64,000 nucleotides of DNA from Marasmius tenuissimus (GCA_029532415.1 JAQOTA010000045.1:169381-233380), one strand, 5' to 3'. Shown: positions 1 to 12,367, numbered from the stretch's first letter. A program made the numbers and translations. Notes: a model not told the origin generated them from the sequence alone.

Positions 1-31
1 ATCCTCAGTGACTAAATATGCAAAATCGTAC

Positions 32-993
32 GTTGACTTTCGGGTAATCCGTGGCAGCCAACTTTCCTTCAAATTTGTTGCGGAACAGGACAGTGCCTTG
101 GTACGAAGGGTGGGGACCTTCTGCCTGACGTGGTGCAATGGTTTTCGGGGCGGTAAAGGGAATCATGGCTGAGCAGAAATACACATTGGAAGAGACCGAT
201 GACTGGACTTGGATTGCACGTACCGACGCAGTAATAGCCTGTTTTCCTCACAAGATATTGAATCGGCTCCGTGTAGTGATATAGACCTTCCGGGCTCGGG
301 TTACGCTTCCACGGAGAGTCGTATTCGCTCGTGGGGGGAGTAGGATTGCCTTCGGGATTGTTCCAAAACGAACTCGAACTAATTTCTCCCCCGTCGTCGT
401 TTCTCGAGGTGTGTGTAGCTGGAAGTTCCACTAGTGTAGACCAAAAGCTGGTTTCTTCGATCTTCTTTCCTGCAGGCAAGTCCAGAATGAAACGTCCGAG
501 CTGCTCTTTCGTACAGAAACCGCTTTTTACTGCGCTTGTGGTGCAAACGTATGTCTTCTGCTATGACCGGAGTGGAAGGATCTAGGTGAGTTTCGTTCGT
601 GAAAGTTGGTTTGGGCCACTTACAGGAAGAAGTTCATCTTCCTCGGACGTGACTTTCCCGAGAAACGGAGCGTCCGACCACTCATATATCACCATTGCTA
701 GCTGGCCTTGAGAACTGGCATCGAACGTTACTAGAGGGTTCAAAAGCTTCAGAAATGCCACGCAGATTCAGAGGCAAGTATAATACCATTAATATAGGTC
801 TTGTCGTTCGCCCACATTCCACTGCATATTTGGCGGTCGTAATCTACGCAATTCCATCTGAAACGTGTCCCGGTGAAAGAGAGTGCGACTGACCTGTATC
901 CAATACAGGAACCTCATAGGAAAGACAGGAATTGATGCATAGTAGAACCAAGAAAAGTAAGTAGAATTTTATGCGGTCAATGACCTGGGCCAT
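32..993 (-). CDS. Lung seven-transmembrane receptor / GOST-type membrane protein (3' part missing)
   Basis: Minus-strand gene running off the left edge. Visible exons: complement(32..168, 224..560, 624..730, 787..843, 894..993). The ATG at 993 opens a signal peptide with hydrophobic core FYLLFLVLLC. The lumenal domain follows, with RQICSGMW, GQLAMVIYEW, TGYYCV and LFRNKFEGKL, which are landmarks of the fungal Ptm1/lung-7TM family. All joins are in phase, and the last visible donor is at 31/30, so the seven membrane helices lie outside the window. Members of this family reside in Golgi/endosomal membranes and act in trafficking. The family call rests on these N-terminal motifs only. It faces away from the Snx4 gene, with a 114 bp shared upstream region. 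Confidence 0.75.
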
Positions 994-1107
994 GACAGAA
1001 AGGGAGAGAGGATGTGTTGATTCGCGTTTACCACGACTGCGACAAGTTTCACAGGCGTCTTTCGTCATCTCATCTCTCTCCCCCATCTTCCATTCACCTT
1101 CTTCGTT

Positions 1108-2945
1108 ATGCTCGGCGATGATGAGGACGTCTTCGACAGCGTAACATGGGACTCGACTACAGCCGCACCGTATGAAACGATACCTTCATCCTCAGGTCCC
1201 GGATACAGGCAAGACACTGCAGGAGGAAGCGAACCAGGTCCTCATGAGCCCAAATGGGAAGGTTATCTCATTACTTCAGTTCAAGATCCTATGAAGGAGC
1301 TGGCAGAAACAAAGGATGCATACGTATCGTATCTAGTGTCAGCGAAGGTGCGTCTTTGAAAGGTGTGGTGGGCATCGAACACTTCGGCTAACCTGTGGAA
1401 CCAGACCAATCTCCCGATATTCTCGACACCCAACCCGTCTGCAAGACGGAGATTCCAGGACTTTTCTTTCTTGAGAGATAATTTGGTGAAGGACTTTCCG
1501 GCATGTGTTGTGCCTCAACTCCCAGGCAAACACAGATTGGGTGCGTTCAATGTCTTTCGATGCATAGAATTTTGCTGAATTACGATTAGAATACATCACA
1601 GGGGATAGATTCAGCCCAGAGTTCATGGAGAGGAGACGATTGGAGTGGGTCTATCGTTGCTCCTGTTCTATGAAGTTACTCATATTTCCTTTGTGTACAG
1701 TTTGCACCGGTTCTTGCAGCGATTGTCCCGACACCCAACCCTACAAAGAAGTACGCTGGTACGGGCATTTTTCGAATCGACGGAATGGGTACGTATGGTT
1801 TCTCGTGTACTGGAGTTGCGCGTATTCACCACGACTCTTTCCAGCATGTCCATATGCATCAACACGTAGCCCATCCCCCTGGCCCAGAGCCCACGACAGG
1901 ACTCGTCGATAACATTACCGATACCCTCTTAAATGCCTTCTCTCGTGTTCGCAAACCTGACGAGAGGTTTCTGGATATGCGCGACTCGGTAGACAAATTC
2001 GAAGAAGGACTCACTGTTTCTGAACGCCTGTGGACCAGAGCGAGGGGGCGTACTAGCGGTATGTAAATTCAGCATTCCTAAAACGTAGTCTTTTTCTCTA
2101 AGGCTGAAACGAGACGGTAATCCGGAAACTTCTGAAGATCTCACGGCGGATTACCATGACTTGGCTGTCGCTGCACAAGGTCTAGGGTTTTTGGAATCAG
2201 GTATCACGGACCCGCTCAATCATTTCTCGAACACGCTCCTGGAGTTCTCTGCACTCTTACGACACAATGTACGCTCGTTCGTACTTTCTTGCCTTTCCGC
2301 AATACTCACGAGAGTTACCTGTCGCAGACTCAAACGACAACTGATCCCTTCCTCGCACACCTCCACTCACTGCTGTCGTATTCTCATGCTAACAGGGCCG
2401 TTTTGAAGCTCCGAGACCAAAAGCAACTGGACTTCGAAGAGCTTTCGGATTATCTCTCTGGCGTAACTGCAGAACGCGATAGGTTAGCTGCTATCATAAG
2501 TGGCCATGCTGGAAGCTCTGGATTGGGGCTTGGAGCCTATATTAAGGATCGTGTCGATGCTATCCGGGGTGCGGATGATGACAGGAGTAGGGTAGAGAAG
2601 ATGAGGAAGTTGGATGTCAAGATCAAGGAGGTTAGTATGCATTACTCCTGCCAGTGGCTGAGCTGACAGTGTACCCACAGCTGCAAGATGCCGTCACGAC
2701 TGCACACGAAACGTCTGATGCTTTTAGTGACGAAACGCTACGAGAACAAACAATCTTCCAGCATGCTAAGGAAGCAGAGATGAAGGAAATGTTGGGAAAT
2801 CTTGCAGATGGGCAGATTGAATTCTACAAGGCTGTGAGTGCCGCTCTTCCCCATCCTCTGAGCATACCTTCACGCTTTGATGCAGGCCATGGAGGAATGG
2901 GATAGAATAATACCGATCATTCAACGCATACGGGTGGACGTGTAG
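1108..2945 (+). CDS. SNX4: Sorting nexin 4 (Snx4/Atg24), PX-BAR protein
   Basis: Nine exons: 1108..1347, 1405..1540, 1590..1644, 1701..1788, 1845..2062, 2103..2268, 2328..2630, 2681..2833, 2886..2945, giving 472 aa. The PX domain starts near residue 50 (KWEGYLITSV) and carries RRFQDF and the basic loop ERRRLDLHRFL, followed by HPTLQRSTLVRAFF, very typical of Snx4. The remaining roughly 300 residues are helical and charged (ATTAERDR-like heptads, EEWDRIIPII at the end), as expected of a BAR domain. Known role: binding PI3P on endosomes for recycling of SNAREs, and selective autophagy. The start is the first ATG after a pyrimidine-rich leader. Nothing is broken; all introns are 39-60 nt. Confidence 0.88.
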
Positions 2946-3098
2946 TTCGATGAGACTTGACCTGATGACTCTGAATCTGTGGCATAACTGACTCGGACTT
3001 GTGATGATGTACAATACGTCTCGGGAATATTTGTTCCAATAATTGAACTGTTTTAAATGGCATCGTTCTCACTAGAGTATAGCACTCTAGCACGCCGA

Positions 3099-4161
3099 CT
3101 AGTAGCTGCGATTTTCCCTCTCCCTCTTCAGTTTCACGTCAGATTCTTGGACTGTTAGCGAGAGCTTATGCAATGAAGATGTGAGCATACTTGGGTGACA
3201 TGAGCGAGAAACAAAAAAAGCGTACGTTGATAATGCCAGTATTTACCGCCCGTATCATATGAAGTTCTGCATCTTCTGAGGCACCAGCTGTCGTGTGTTG
3301 TGCGTCAGCAGGCATCCACGGTGCCGGCTCCTGAGGAGAGGTATAAGCATAGGACTAGCGATTGCGGTATCGACTTACTTTGCTGCTCTTGGGTGTTGGT
3401 TCTTTGTTGTCCTTCAGCTCCAACAAAATGGCGAACGAAACGTCGTCTGGCAGAGATGAGAGGAGCCTGTGAAAGTGCGACCAACGGACGTACCCCCGAG
3501 ATACATCTGTCCCAGTTGTGCCTCGACAAAGTTTAGCTTAACCAGGAAGGATCGGAAATATTGGCCGAGGGCGTGAGGCGACATTGCGTCCTCCACGCTG
3601 GTTGGGAATCGATACCGATATTAGCCCGTGTACAAAATTCGGAGGAGGTATAGCGACTCGGTACCTCATGTCTTTGTCAAAAGCTTGAATTTGTATCATC
3701 GTGTCCAGAGAGAAGATGAACCGTTCAAGAGCGACCTGGTCTTTGTCCTTGATGACAACGATCACTTTGTCAACATTTCCCTGTCAAGAATGTCAATGGG
3801 ACAGTTGTAGAGTTTGGCCAGAATGAAACACCAACGCGAACGAGCTCCTCGCCAATAGCTTTGACTGCCCCAGAAATGTATTCGTTCAAGGCTGGATGTC
3901 GCGATTGGAACACTGGGGTATCATATTTCTTGCGCCGTACAAATAAGTCTGCTGGGTATACTTGTCGGACGTACAGAATCGTGTGAATAGCGACCTCGAC
4001 TGCAGAGATATTCATTACAATCTGTCCACTATGGCTTGGAAGCTGGACCTACTAAATTCAGTGAGGCCACGGACAGTCTCTATCGCGAACTGTTAGCGCT
4101 GAAAGTGGAAGAAACAAGGAATTTAATCACGATTGAATGTGAGGGACTTGTTCTGGGACAT
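3099..4161 (-). CDS. REV7: HORMA-domain protein Rev7 / MAD2L2 (DNA polymerase zeta subunit)
   Basis: Eight exons: complement(3099..3164, 3226..3330, 3379..3446, 3494..3597, 3665..3780, 3836..3999, 4053..4079, 4131..4161), 226 aa (human MAD2L2 is 211). The HORMA core is clear: EFIEVAIHTILYVRQVYP, a RRKKYDTPV strand, HPALNEYI, VVIKDKDQ and the C-terminal seatbelt region DAELHMIRAVNTG. The short first exon (31 nt) and second exon (27 nt) were placed because they rebuild the conserved LTFNQTVRGLTEFIEVAIH start in phase. Rev7 bridges Rev3 and Rev1 in translesion synthesis and acts in break-repair choice. Nothing is missing. It is convergent with Snx4 (153 bp between stops) and divergent from Yju2. 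Confidence 0.88.
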
Positions 4162-4310
4162 CAGGTCTTCTCGTTCATAACGATTCGCGAGCTTTCGTGA
4201 GTCAAGTGAGGTGACGGTCAAGAATACGTGATTAGTCATCACAACCTCTCCCTCCCATACCACCACTACCAAGAGCTCTCCTACCGCCGAAAGCACTCGT
4301 ATAGTCAATC

Positions 4311-5358
4311 ATGTCTGAGCGAAAAGGTCAAAATTATTCCATTCCAAAGAAAAGTTTAGCAATCTGACACTATTCAGTCCTCAACAAGTACTTCCCCCCG
4401 GATTTCGACCCAGACCTCATTCCTCGAAGGAAAGTTCCCCGGAATACACAGCAGGTGGTTCGTTTGATGGCCCCATTTTCTATGTCAGTCCTTCTTTCTG
4501 CCGATTCGCTCGACATTCCATACTCAAACTCATTCACAGGCGGTGTAACACATGTGGAGAGTACATCTACAAAGGGAAGAAATTCAACGCAAGGAAGGAG
4601 ACCGTTGAGGGAGAGGATTACTATGGGATAAAGATTTTCAGGTTCTACATCAAATGGTTCGTATGCTCGTTTGTCATTGGGAATCCTCGGTTCTGACGTT
4701 CGTTATGGGCTTTAGTACACTATGCTCCGCCGAAATTACCTTCAAGACCGATCCAAAGAACACGGATTATGCTGCCGAACATGGTGCATCACGGAATTTC
4801 GAGCCTTGGCGTGACGAGGCTGCTGTAGAAGAGGAAGATCGACTAGCCAAGTTGGAGGAGGAGGAGAACAACCCCATGAAAGCCTTGGAGAACCGGACAG
4901 TCGACTCCAAACGAGAGATGGACATTCTCGATGCGTTGCAGGATATTCGAGCGAAGAATGCTCGATTGGAGAGGACAGGACAGGGCGTGGATGTGTCTGC
5001 GGTTTTGGGCAAGCGGGAACGAGAAGAGGAAGAGGACGAAGAAAAGAAACGAAAGAGACTGGAGGATGAGGAAGATGAGAAGATGGTTAGGGAAGTCTTT
5101 TCGAAGGTTGACATGCCTGTCGCGTCTGGCTCAGGATCCAGTGGTAGCGAAGAATCGTCTATCATCGTCAAGAGGAAGGCCGATGCCACGGCCACTGAGC
5201 CGACAGTTCATAGCCTACTGTCTGACTCAGCTAAATCGCTGATGGAGTTGAAGAAATCTGTCGGCTCCTCTTCCAAGGCGCCGCAACTAGTCAAGAAGAA
5301 AGACACCAAAGGGAAGAACACGTTGGGGATCAAGGTTGTGAAGAAGGTGGCCACGTAG
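4311..5358 (+). CDS. YJU2: Splicing factor Yju2/CCDC94 (Cwc16 family)
   Basis: Four exons: 4311..4326, 4378..4483, 4540..4656, 4716..5358, giving 293 aa. The first exon holds only 16 nt (MSERK). The N-terminal half has the family signature: [10 protein letters not shown], a [19 protein letters not shown] zinc-binding stretch paired with KCTLCSAE (four Cys), then [12 protein letters not shown] and the [12 protein letters not shown] box. The C-terminal half is a charged coiled coil rich in Glu/Lys, with basic clusters suggesting nuclear import. Yju2 joins the Prp19-associated spliceosome and promotes the first transesterification, which fits so intron-rich a genome. It is divergent from REV7, with only 149 bp between the two start codons, so the promoters must overlap. 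Confidence 0.92.
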
Positions 5359-5837
5359 AAGGCGTGGTATGTCATTTTCCGTTGTATTTATCACCGACGT
5401 TTGTCTCAATTGCGGACGTTAAAACAGTGTTTCCCGATGATTGAACTTGATCATTCCCTTCAAACTCTCAGCGACAGACGTAGATGGAGTTCTGCACTCC
5501 CGCTTCCAGAAATTTGGTCCGTGAAACGAGGACGCTCCGTGTCCAAGGGCTCCCCAGACAGACGGGCGTTATGATATCGGTGTGTAGGTAGAGACCTCCA
5601 ATGGTTCACGGCCACTTCACCAAGGGAGGTTAGGTGGCATCCGCTCACATAGCTATGGCTGTATGTTCGCTCAGACTAGTACTCCAATGCATGCGATGCG
5701 TCTATAGTTATAGAATCTCCAGAAAATGACGATGAGCTAACGGTTCTGTTCACATCATAAACCCATTTATAAGGACACATGGCCCCTAGGCCTATTCAGA
5801 ACTGCGTTTCTTACTTCAACGCCCACATCTGATAACG
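5359..5837. other. Intergenic spacer between Yju2 and the M20 peptidase
   Basis: No ORF with family resemblance or consistent splice sites was seen on either strand. The right end is the promoter of the downstream M20 gene. Confidence 0.6.
5766..5773 (+). promoter_or_regulatory. TATA-like element of the left M20 gene
   Basis: TTTATAAG lies about 70 bp upstream of the ATG at 5838. The inverted paralogue has a TATA-like TATATAA at an equivalent distance, so promoter architecture may have been copied with the gene. Confidence 0.45.
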
Positions 5838-7460
5838 ATGTCCGCTAAGGACGAAGATTGGAACACTATTCTATGGCGACCCGGAGACTCAGATACCTCC
5901 AGTCCTGATACCGAAAGCGAAATTTGGAATACAGACTATCTTGCAACGATCACCGAAACTATCTCCAACCTCTCTAACGACCTCCGCGAACTCAGTAAAT
6001 CTATCCATTCGAATCCTGAACTGGCCTTTGAAGAGCACAAAACCCACGATGTTCTCGTCGACTTCATGAAGAAACAGGGTGGATGGAACGTGACTAACAA
6101 CGATGAACTCCCTACTGGGTGGCTCGCGACGTATGAAAGCCCCGAAGCCACCAAGGACACACGGGTTATTGGGATCAATTCCGAGATGGATGCTCTTCCA
6201 AATATTGGACATGCTTGTGGGCATAATTTGATCGCGATTACTGGAGTCGCTGTGGCGTTGGGTACGTGTTCGTACTGTCTTCCTCGTCTCCAAAACCAAG
6301 CCTATATGGTTTACTACAGGAATCAAAGCTGTCCTCGAAAAACACCATCTCCCGGGTAAGATCGAGCTGCTAGGCACACCAGCAGAAGAACGCGGTCAAG
6401 GCAAAGTCAGGCTACTCAAAACAGGAGCGTACAAGAACATGGCTGCTTGTTTGATGGCCCATCCAGCTCCTGGCCCGAGGAATACCGTGTCTTTGACGAG
6501 CTCGTTGGCAGTCAAGAAGATCGAGGTGGAGTTCTTTGGGCATACGGCTCACGCTGCGTTGTCGTAGGTATTTTCCTTACTTCGTTGCCCCTGTTCAATT
6601 TCGATCTTCGTGACGATCTACCTATCTATGCAGACCTTGGGAAGGCAAAAATGCACTTGATGCGGCTGTTGTTGCGTACAATAGCATTGCGGCTCTCCGT
6701 CAGCAGATGCATCCTACATGGAGGGTACATGGGATTCTGGAAGGAAAGGACTGGGCGTTCAATGGTGCGTCTGGTCCCCCGCTACTTTGCGTCAACCATC
6801 GCGTTAAGTAAAATGCACGTTCACGTTCAGTTATCCCGGCTTATGCCAAGTACATCGCGGGCGTACGTGCACCTACACGCGCCGAGGTAGAGATCGCGGT
6901 GAAGAGAATACTACCTTGTTTCGAGTGCGTTCAACTATTGAATCTACAGATTGCGTTCTCTTACGTCTCCGCAGGGCAGCCGCAACTGCCACCGGATGTA
7001 CTTCAAAGATCACCGTATACGATGGCATGTACGATCTCAGGCAGAACGTAGGTTTGGGCAGAGACGTAGAGAAGACGTTCAAAGCAAAGTATGGGAGAAT
7101 CGAAAGGGAGAAATGGGGGATCAAGAGTGCCAGTACGGATTTTGGAAATGTGGGCTATGGTGAGTGTTCCAACTTCCATCTCGTCTCGCGATGGACTTCA
7201 TGTAATTTTGCATAGAACTCCCCGCCTTACACCCCGGGTATGCGATTCCTACGGTTCCTGATGGAGGGAACCATACCGTCCTGTTTGCTTCGGCGGCCGC
7301 GACGGAAGAAGCCCATCGTGCGACGTTGGATATTGCTGAGGCCCTGGCGCTGACTGGAGTCAGGGTTGTGGTGGATGACGAGTGGTATGAGAAGGAAGTA
7401 CGAGCAGCCTTTGAGACTGATAAAGTCAAGAGGGAACAAGGCGTACCTGGAGTTGCATGA
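5838..7460 (+). CDS. M20-family metallopeptidase/amidohydrolase (PM20D2-like), left copy
   Basis: Six exons: 5838..6261, 6320..6563, 6634..6764, 6831..6924, 6975..7159, 7216..7460, giving 440 aa. M20 landmarks: [24 protein letters not shown] (metal-binding Asp and His), GTPAEE (catalytic/metal Glu), [16 protein letters not shown] and the dimerisation/lid region. This looks closest to the peptidase M20 domain-containing 2 and aminobenzoyl-glutamate hydrolase group, which are cytosolic dipeptidases or amidohydrolases; the substrate cannot be read from sequence. No signal peptide is visible. The gene is tail-to-tail with a paralogue at 7610-9223 that has the same six-exon structure and the same intron phases. 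Confidence 0.88.
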
Positions 7461-7609
7461 GCATTCGTATTACGAAAAACGAGTATACTATTCATCGCAT
7501 CCCGTTGTGGTTCATTTACCCTCTTGTTGTTGTATGATTCGAATGACATACTTAAAAATACATTGGAATGGATTAAATATCCTTTGATACCCTTTTGCGT
7601 TGCGGATCC

Positions 7610-9223
7610 TCATGCAATTCCGAGCACTCCCTGCTCTCTCCTGATCTTGTCCTCTTCGAATTTCTCCCACACCTCTTTCTGGTACCACTCCCCATCAACG
7701 ACCACTCTAACGCCCGTCAGGGCAAGAGCTTCTGCGACGTCCAGTGTCGCGCGGTGGGCATCATCTGTCGAAGCGGCTTCAGTGAACAGAGGCGTATGGT
7801 TCCCGCCGTCCATGACAGTGGGAATCGAGTATCCAGGGTGTAATGCGGGTAGTTCTGAAAGGCAATAAGTATAAGGCGCAGTGTCGATCTTGATATCACG
7901 GGGGTGCACGAACCGTATCCAACATTTCCGAAATCTGTACTAGCACTCGAGATACCCCACTTCTCCCTCTCTGCTCTGCCGTACTTGGCCTTGAAGGTTC
8001 TTTCAACGTCTTGGCCCAATCCAACGTTCTGTCTCAGGTCGTATGTTCCTTCGTCGATGGTCAGCTTGAGTGTACATCCGGTGGCCTTTGCTGCCGCCCT
8101 GGAGAATTGAGGAGTTAGTACGTGGTTAGACGATCAAATTGCTGAATTTCAACGCACTCCAAACATGGCAGGACCTTTTGCATCGCTATCTCCTGGTCGG
8201 CACGCGTGCGCGCACGTACCCCAATAATGTATTTCGCATAGGCCGGAATGACTGAAGGGAACATCAATTGCTTGGTATGGCGGTGTGAGAAACGAAGGAC
8301 TCACCGTTCACAGCCCAATCCTTGCCTTCGAAGATCCCGTGTACTCTCCATGTGGGGTGCATCTGTTGACGAAGGGCCGCGATGTTGGTGTAGGCGAGGA
8401 CCGCCGCGTCGAGTGCGTTCTTGCCTTCCCAAGGACTATCAATGATGTTGTCAGGGATTGATTTGGTAGGGCACATGTGTTTCGGGCAACTCACGATAGA
8501 GCGGCATGCGCAGTGTGTCCATGAAACTCTGCGTCGATCCGTCTTAGAGCCAGACAACTGGTCAAAGAGAGGGTATTTCGAGGGCCAGGAGCAGGGTGGG
8601 ACATCAAGCACGCAGCCATCTTGGAATAGGCACCGGCTTTCAGCAGTTTGACCTTGCCATGCCCTCCCTCTTCTGCGGGCGTACCGAGGAGGGCGATCTT
8701 CCCAGGAAGTTTGAACTTTTCAAAGACAGCTTTGATACCTGTGCCACGAACTATGAGGGTGAACTTTGGATCGAGAGTGATGGGACGCACCTAAAGCAAC
8801 AGCTACACCCGTGATCGCGATGAGATTGTGTCCACAAGCATGACCGATCTTGGGTAAAGCATCCATTTCGGAGTTGATCCCAATGACTCTGGTGTCCTCC
8901 TTTGCTTCAGGGCTCTCGTATGTAGCGAGCCAGGCTGTTGGTAGCTCGTAGTTCGGAGTCACCTTCCACCCTTCTTGCTTTTTCATGAAGTTGACGAGGA
9001 TATCGTGAGTCTTGTATTCGGCGTAGCCCAGCTCGGGATTGGAGTGAACATCCATGCTAAGCGCTCGAAGGTCATCGGAGCGACCTGTGATTGTCTGGTG
9101 GATGGTTTCGAGATATTCTGCATTCCAGAGTTTGGATTCAGTATCAAGTTTGGCCTGATTGGACGCATCTGAGTTGTCGGGGCGCCATACGATCGAGTTC
9201 CAATCGTCGTTCTTTGTGGCCAT
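7610..9223 (-). CDS. M20-family metallopeptidase/amidohydrolase (PM20D2-like), right inverted copy
   Basis: Six exons: complement(7610..7854, 7914..8098, 8158..8251, 8305..8435, 8495..8738, 8791..9223), giving 443 aa. Exons 2-6 have exactly the same lengths as in the left copy (244, 131, 94, 185, 245 nt) and the proteins align throughout. The catalytic motifs are kept: [32 protein letters not shown]. Both copies look functional because the reading frame and metal ligands are intact. The exon 1 length difference (433 versus 424 nt) comes from a few residues near DASNQAKLD. The stops of the two genes are 149 bp apart. This is an inverted duplication. Confidence 0.88.
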
Positions 9224-9999
9224 CGCTATCAGATTTGGTGGAGATGGGGGGTTCGAGTGATGGAGATGTTGAAGGTTAAGCTCGTGATGTTATATACTCA
9301 GACTGCAGGATTTGGACGGCCATCCGCCGGACGCCCGCCGGAGCTGCAAACTTCACCTGCGATAGACCCGTAGCTATTAGACGACCAGTGGAGATAGGAA
9401 GTTGTCCTCGGCGTACCGTATTATCCGGGCCAACGCCCACAGCGGATCTCCCATTGTCAATTATACTGGTGGTCAGGTCATTGAAGGGCTTTCAAACCCC
9501 GTGAATTTGACCCAGAATTGATGTCAGGCCGATGGGTTATGGTGGTGAGAAGGAGGATTGAATGGACGGCAGTTTCTCAACAACCCTGCAAAGCGCAGTG
9601 CAGACATGTCTCGCGTGTCCATCCATCTTCCAACAACCACTCACCCCACTCAACCACCTCTTGACCCAACTCAAAAGTATTCTTTCCATCTCCCCATCTT
9701 CAAAACCACTTGGCTGATTTCATCATAGCTTGGTTCTACTACAGTCTCTTCGCCAGTCCAGAGAGAAATGGATTTCCTCCGCTTTTCCGAAATTCTCGTC
9801 GACCGCGAAGCAACCGTCCAGGGGTTCGAAGAATCAGAACCATAATCCTCCGATAAATCCACCACCTCATACGATACAGTCAAGAGGAAAATCCGATCTG
9901 GCAATTGGGCCTCACCTATTCTACGACACAACGTTCTACGAGGTTCATTACATTCGACCAACATTCTATCCTAATCCATCCACGCCCACCGCCGTCACG
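9224..9999. other. Divergent intergenic region
   Basis: Upstream region shared by the right M20 copy (-) and the Cys4-knuckle gene (+). On the minus strand TATATAA at 9290-9296 is about 70 bp upstream of the M20 start. The frame leading into the + gene stays open upstream to about 9730, so an earlier start is formally possible, but that stretch has no recognisable protein signature and I prefer the ATG at 10000. Confidence 0.5.
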
Positions 10000-11632
10000 A
10001 TGATCACCCCAGAAATAGTCAATCAGGTCAATCAGGCAGCATCCACAAATCCAACACTCGCCAACCTACTTCAGGTTGCTGCGAATGGGCAAGCAAGCCC
10101 CGATCAACTAAAGACTCTGGGACTGACAATCCAAAGCCTTGCCAGTCCGAGTGCTCCAGCGTATCCATTTCCAGGATTGGCGCCCTTACCAATCCCCTCC
10201 TCTTCGTCTGGCCCGACTTTGACACTGGCACCAGCAGGAATAGAGGGAATGGTATTCCCTACAGCGAGCACCTCTTCAAACAACGCTGAAGACGCCTCCT
10301 CATCTCCATCCTTCGATATTATCATCGAGTTCCGCGAGAACAGCACAGAGCGATGGCTTCTTCCACGAGGAATCTCGTCGGTTTCCGCACACGAGAACTC
10401 CGCTACATTGACGGTCACCGCTCTGCTCCCATTCTCAAAATCCACTGGAACTGCAGCAACGACTTCGTCCGAGGAAACAGAAGATCGCCTCGTTGAATTT
10501 CAGTTGGCCAATGCGCCCTTCACGATACATGACTCTCTCCGACGCTGGGCTGGTGGCGAAGGGCGAAGCAAGGAAAACCAAGCTGCACTCGAAAAGGCGA
10601 AAGCCGCGCCTGGGCGTACTTTCCTTTCCTACGAGATATCGGACGATCCAAGCTTATTAGGGCAGCTACAAGCTGTATGTCCAAGTCGTATATTCTTCCT
10701 TGCCTGCTGGCTAACACTACTTGATCAAGGTTACGGCTCCGCCCTACACTTTAAAGTCTATCAAACCTACGAGTACACATCCACGGCGAACAGCAACAAA
10801 AAGGAAGCAACCTCCCTCCACAAAGGAAAAAGATCCCATCCCTCCAATCATCATCCCGCCCTCAGCTCACGCTGCCCCTCCTCCTACCATCCCCACTCCA
10901 CCTCCTACCGTGCAGGCAACATCCACTCCCGCCGTTGCTTCTCCTGCGCCTCCTTCTATACCCTCAACCCCAAGCGCAATCCATACCTCGACTCCCGCGG
11001 CACCGAATACGACTCCAACTCCAGTTATCACACCTACCACCATAGCTTCAACCTCAGGATCTGCACTGACATTCTCAATCGCACCAAACAGTCCCCTAAA
11101 CCCCACCATGTTCGCACCCTCTCCGACCACCTTCATCCATCAAAACACGAAAAAACCACGCCAACCGCGTCAACCCAAACAAGCGAAAAAGTCCAAGTTG
11201 AAATCACCGCCGCCCGTGATACGTTGTCTAAGCTGTGGTCAAACTGATGTACCTCTGTTACTTGGCGGACGTGAGTTCATTCATCCAGTTCAACTGTCCA
11301 TCTCTCTTTGTTTGATCTGAGTAATAAGCTCACGATGTTCTTTGTCTTCCTAAATGATGCGAATAGGATTTTGTCGACCATGTGTGGAAGGCGGCCGCGC
11401 GAATCCTGATATTCCTCAAGCGCCGTTGATGAGATCTGCGGTGCAGACGCAGACGACACAAATGATGCCTGTGTATGTGCCGAAAGTGCAACCGAAGCCC
11501 TCGCCTCTTTTGAGTGCAACTGGTTCCGTTGGGAGTGCGACGGACCAACAGGCATCTGGAACTGCGCTAGCTACGCAGCTTACTACAAATGTTGGCACGG
11601 GGACGGACAGTGATGTGCAGATGGAGTGGTAG
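10000..11632 (+). CDS. Uncharacterised protein with C-terminal CxxC-x13-CxxC knuckle
   Basis: Three exons: 10000..10674, 10730..11270, 11367..11632, giving 493 aa. Residues 1-225 include an ordered segment (FDIIIEFRENSTERWLLPRG and a following VEFQLANAPFTIHDSL block). Residues 226-360 are Pro/Thr/Ser-rich and probably disordered, then comes a very basic patch (KKPRQPRQPKQAKKSKLK). Immediately after it is a small zinc-binding-like motif split by the last intron: CLSCGQTDVPLLLGGR then FCRPC. The spacing (13 residues) is shorter than in a GATA finger (17-18), so it is not a standard GATA factor. A nuclear protein or chromatin-complex subunit is a guess from the basic patch plus knuckle. I do not recognise the family. 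Confidence 0.65.
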
Positions 11633-12367
11633 TGGAAATTTGTGATGCGAAGGGAAATCAGAATAGAAGGATGATTGGTCGGGGAGGAGGCTGGAACAGT
11701 CTCTTACTGATTTAGGTGCTGTATGTTGGTCGGAAATGCTCATCCCGAACGCTACCGCGAACGGGGGTTCCTTTACAACTTCCGTTGGTTTGATTCTGAC
11801 TCGCTTGAGCGTTTAGGCTGGGGGCTAACGCCATTCGTAGTACCCTGTGGTACGCCTCCATACGCTCCGCCAGGTGACCCGTGTGGATATAGGAGCAGTC
11901 AAAACCTGCTCGATGAGCGCTCGACAGCCAAATTTGTTATCATTCCTGATTGAGTCACTCAGCACCCGGCGTCTCTGAGAAGGACCATTATGGTTGCCAC
12001 CAAAAGCGTACAAGGTATGGTATCATTGTCAGGTGTAGCTGGATCAGATTCCTCATGTTCACGTTGAGATGCAATGGTCGCGCCATGCGATTGTCAACTG
12101 ACTGTCGCTAGACGGTGCTATTTTTACTTTTTTGCCACTCTGCCACTGTGCCACTCACATCACTATGAACGATGTATCTCAACTCGGGTGCATGACCTCC
12201 CTCATGGTTACTGACAATTCGGGGCTATAAAGGTTGGGGCTCCTTCGAGGGTTCTCTCACCAAGGTCCTGCCTTCTCTTTTCAGCTCGCTAGACCAGTCG
12301 CTTCTCTTCACCTACCCATACCCATACCCCCTCGTGTCTTCCTCCTGTTCATTCAAAACCCACAAAC
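11633..12367. other. Intergenic region upstream of the aspartic protease
   Basis: No supported gene on either strand. It holds the protease promoter at its right end. Confidence 0.6.
12226..12231 (+). promoter_or_regulatory. TATA box of the aspartic protease gene
   Basis: TATAAA in a GC-rich context, 137 bp before the ATG and followed by a CT-rich leader, as usual for strongly expressed basidiomycete genes. Confidence 0.55.

Noticed and set aside
10867..11136. Minus-strand Gly/Val/Ala-rich frame
   Set aside because: Complement of the Pro/Thr/Ser-rich region of the + strand gene; no independent signal.
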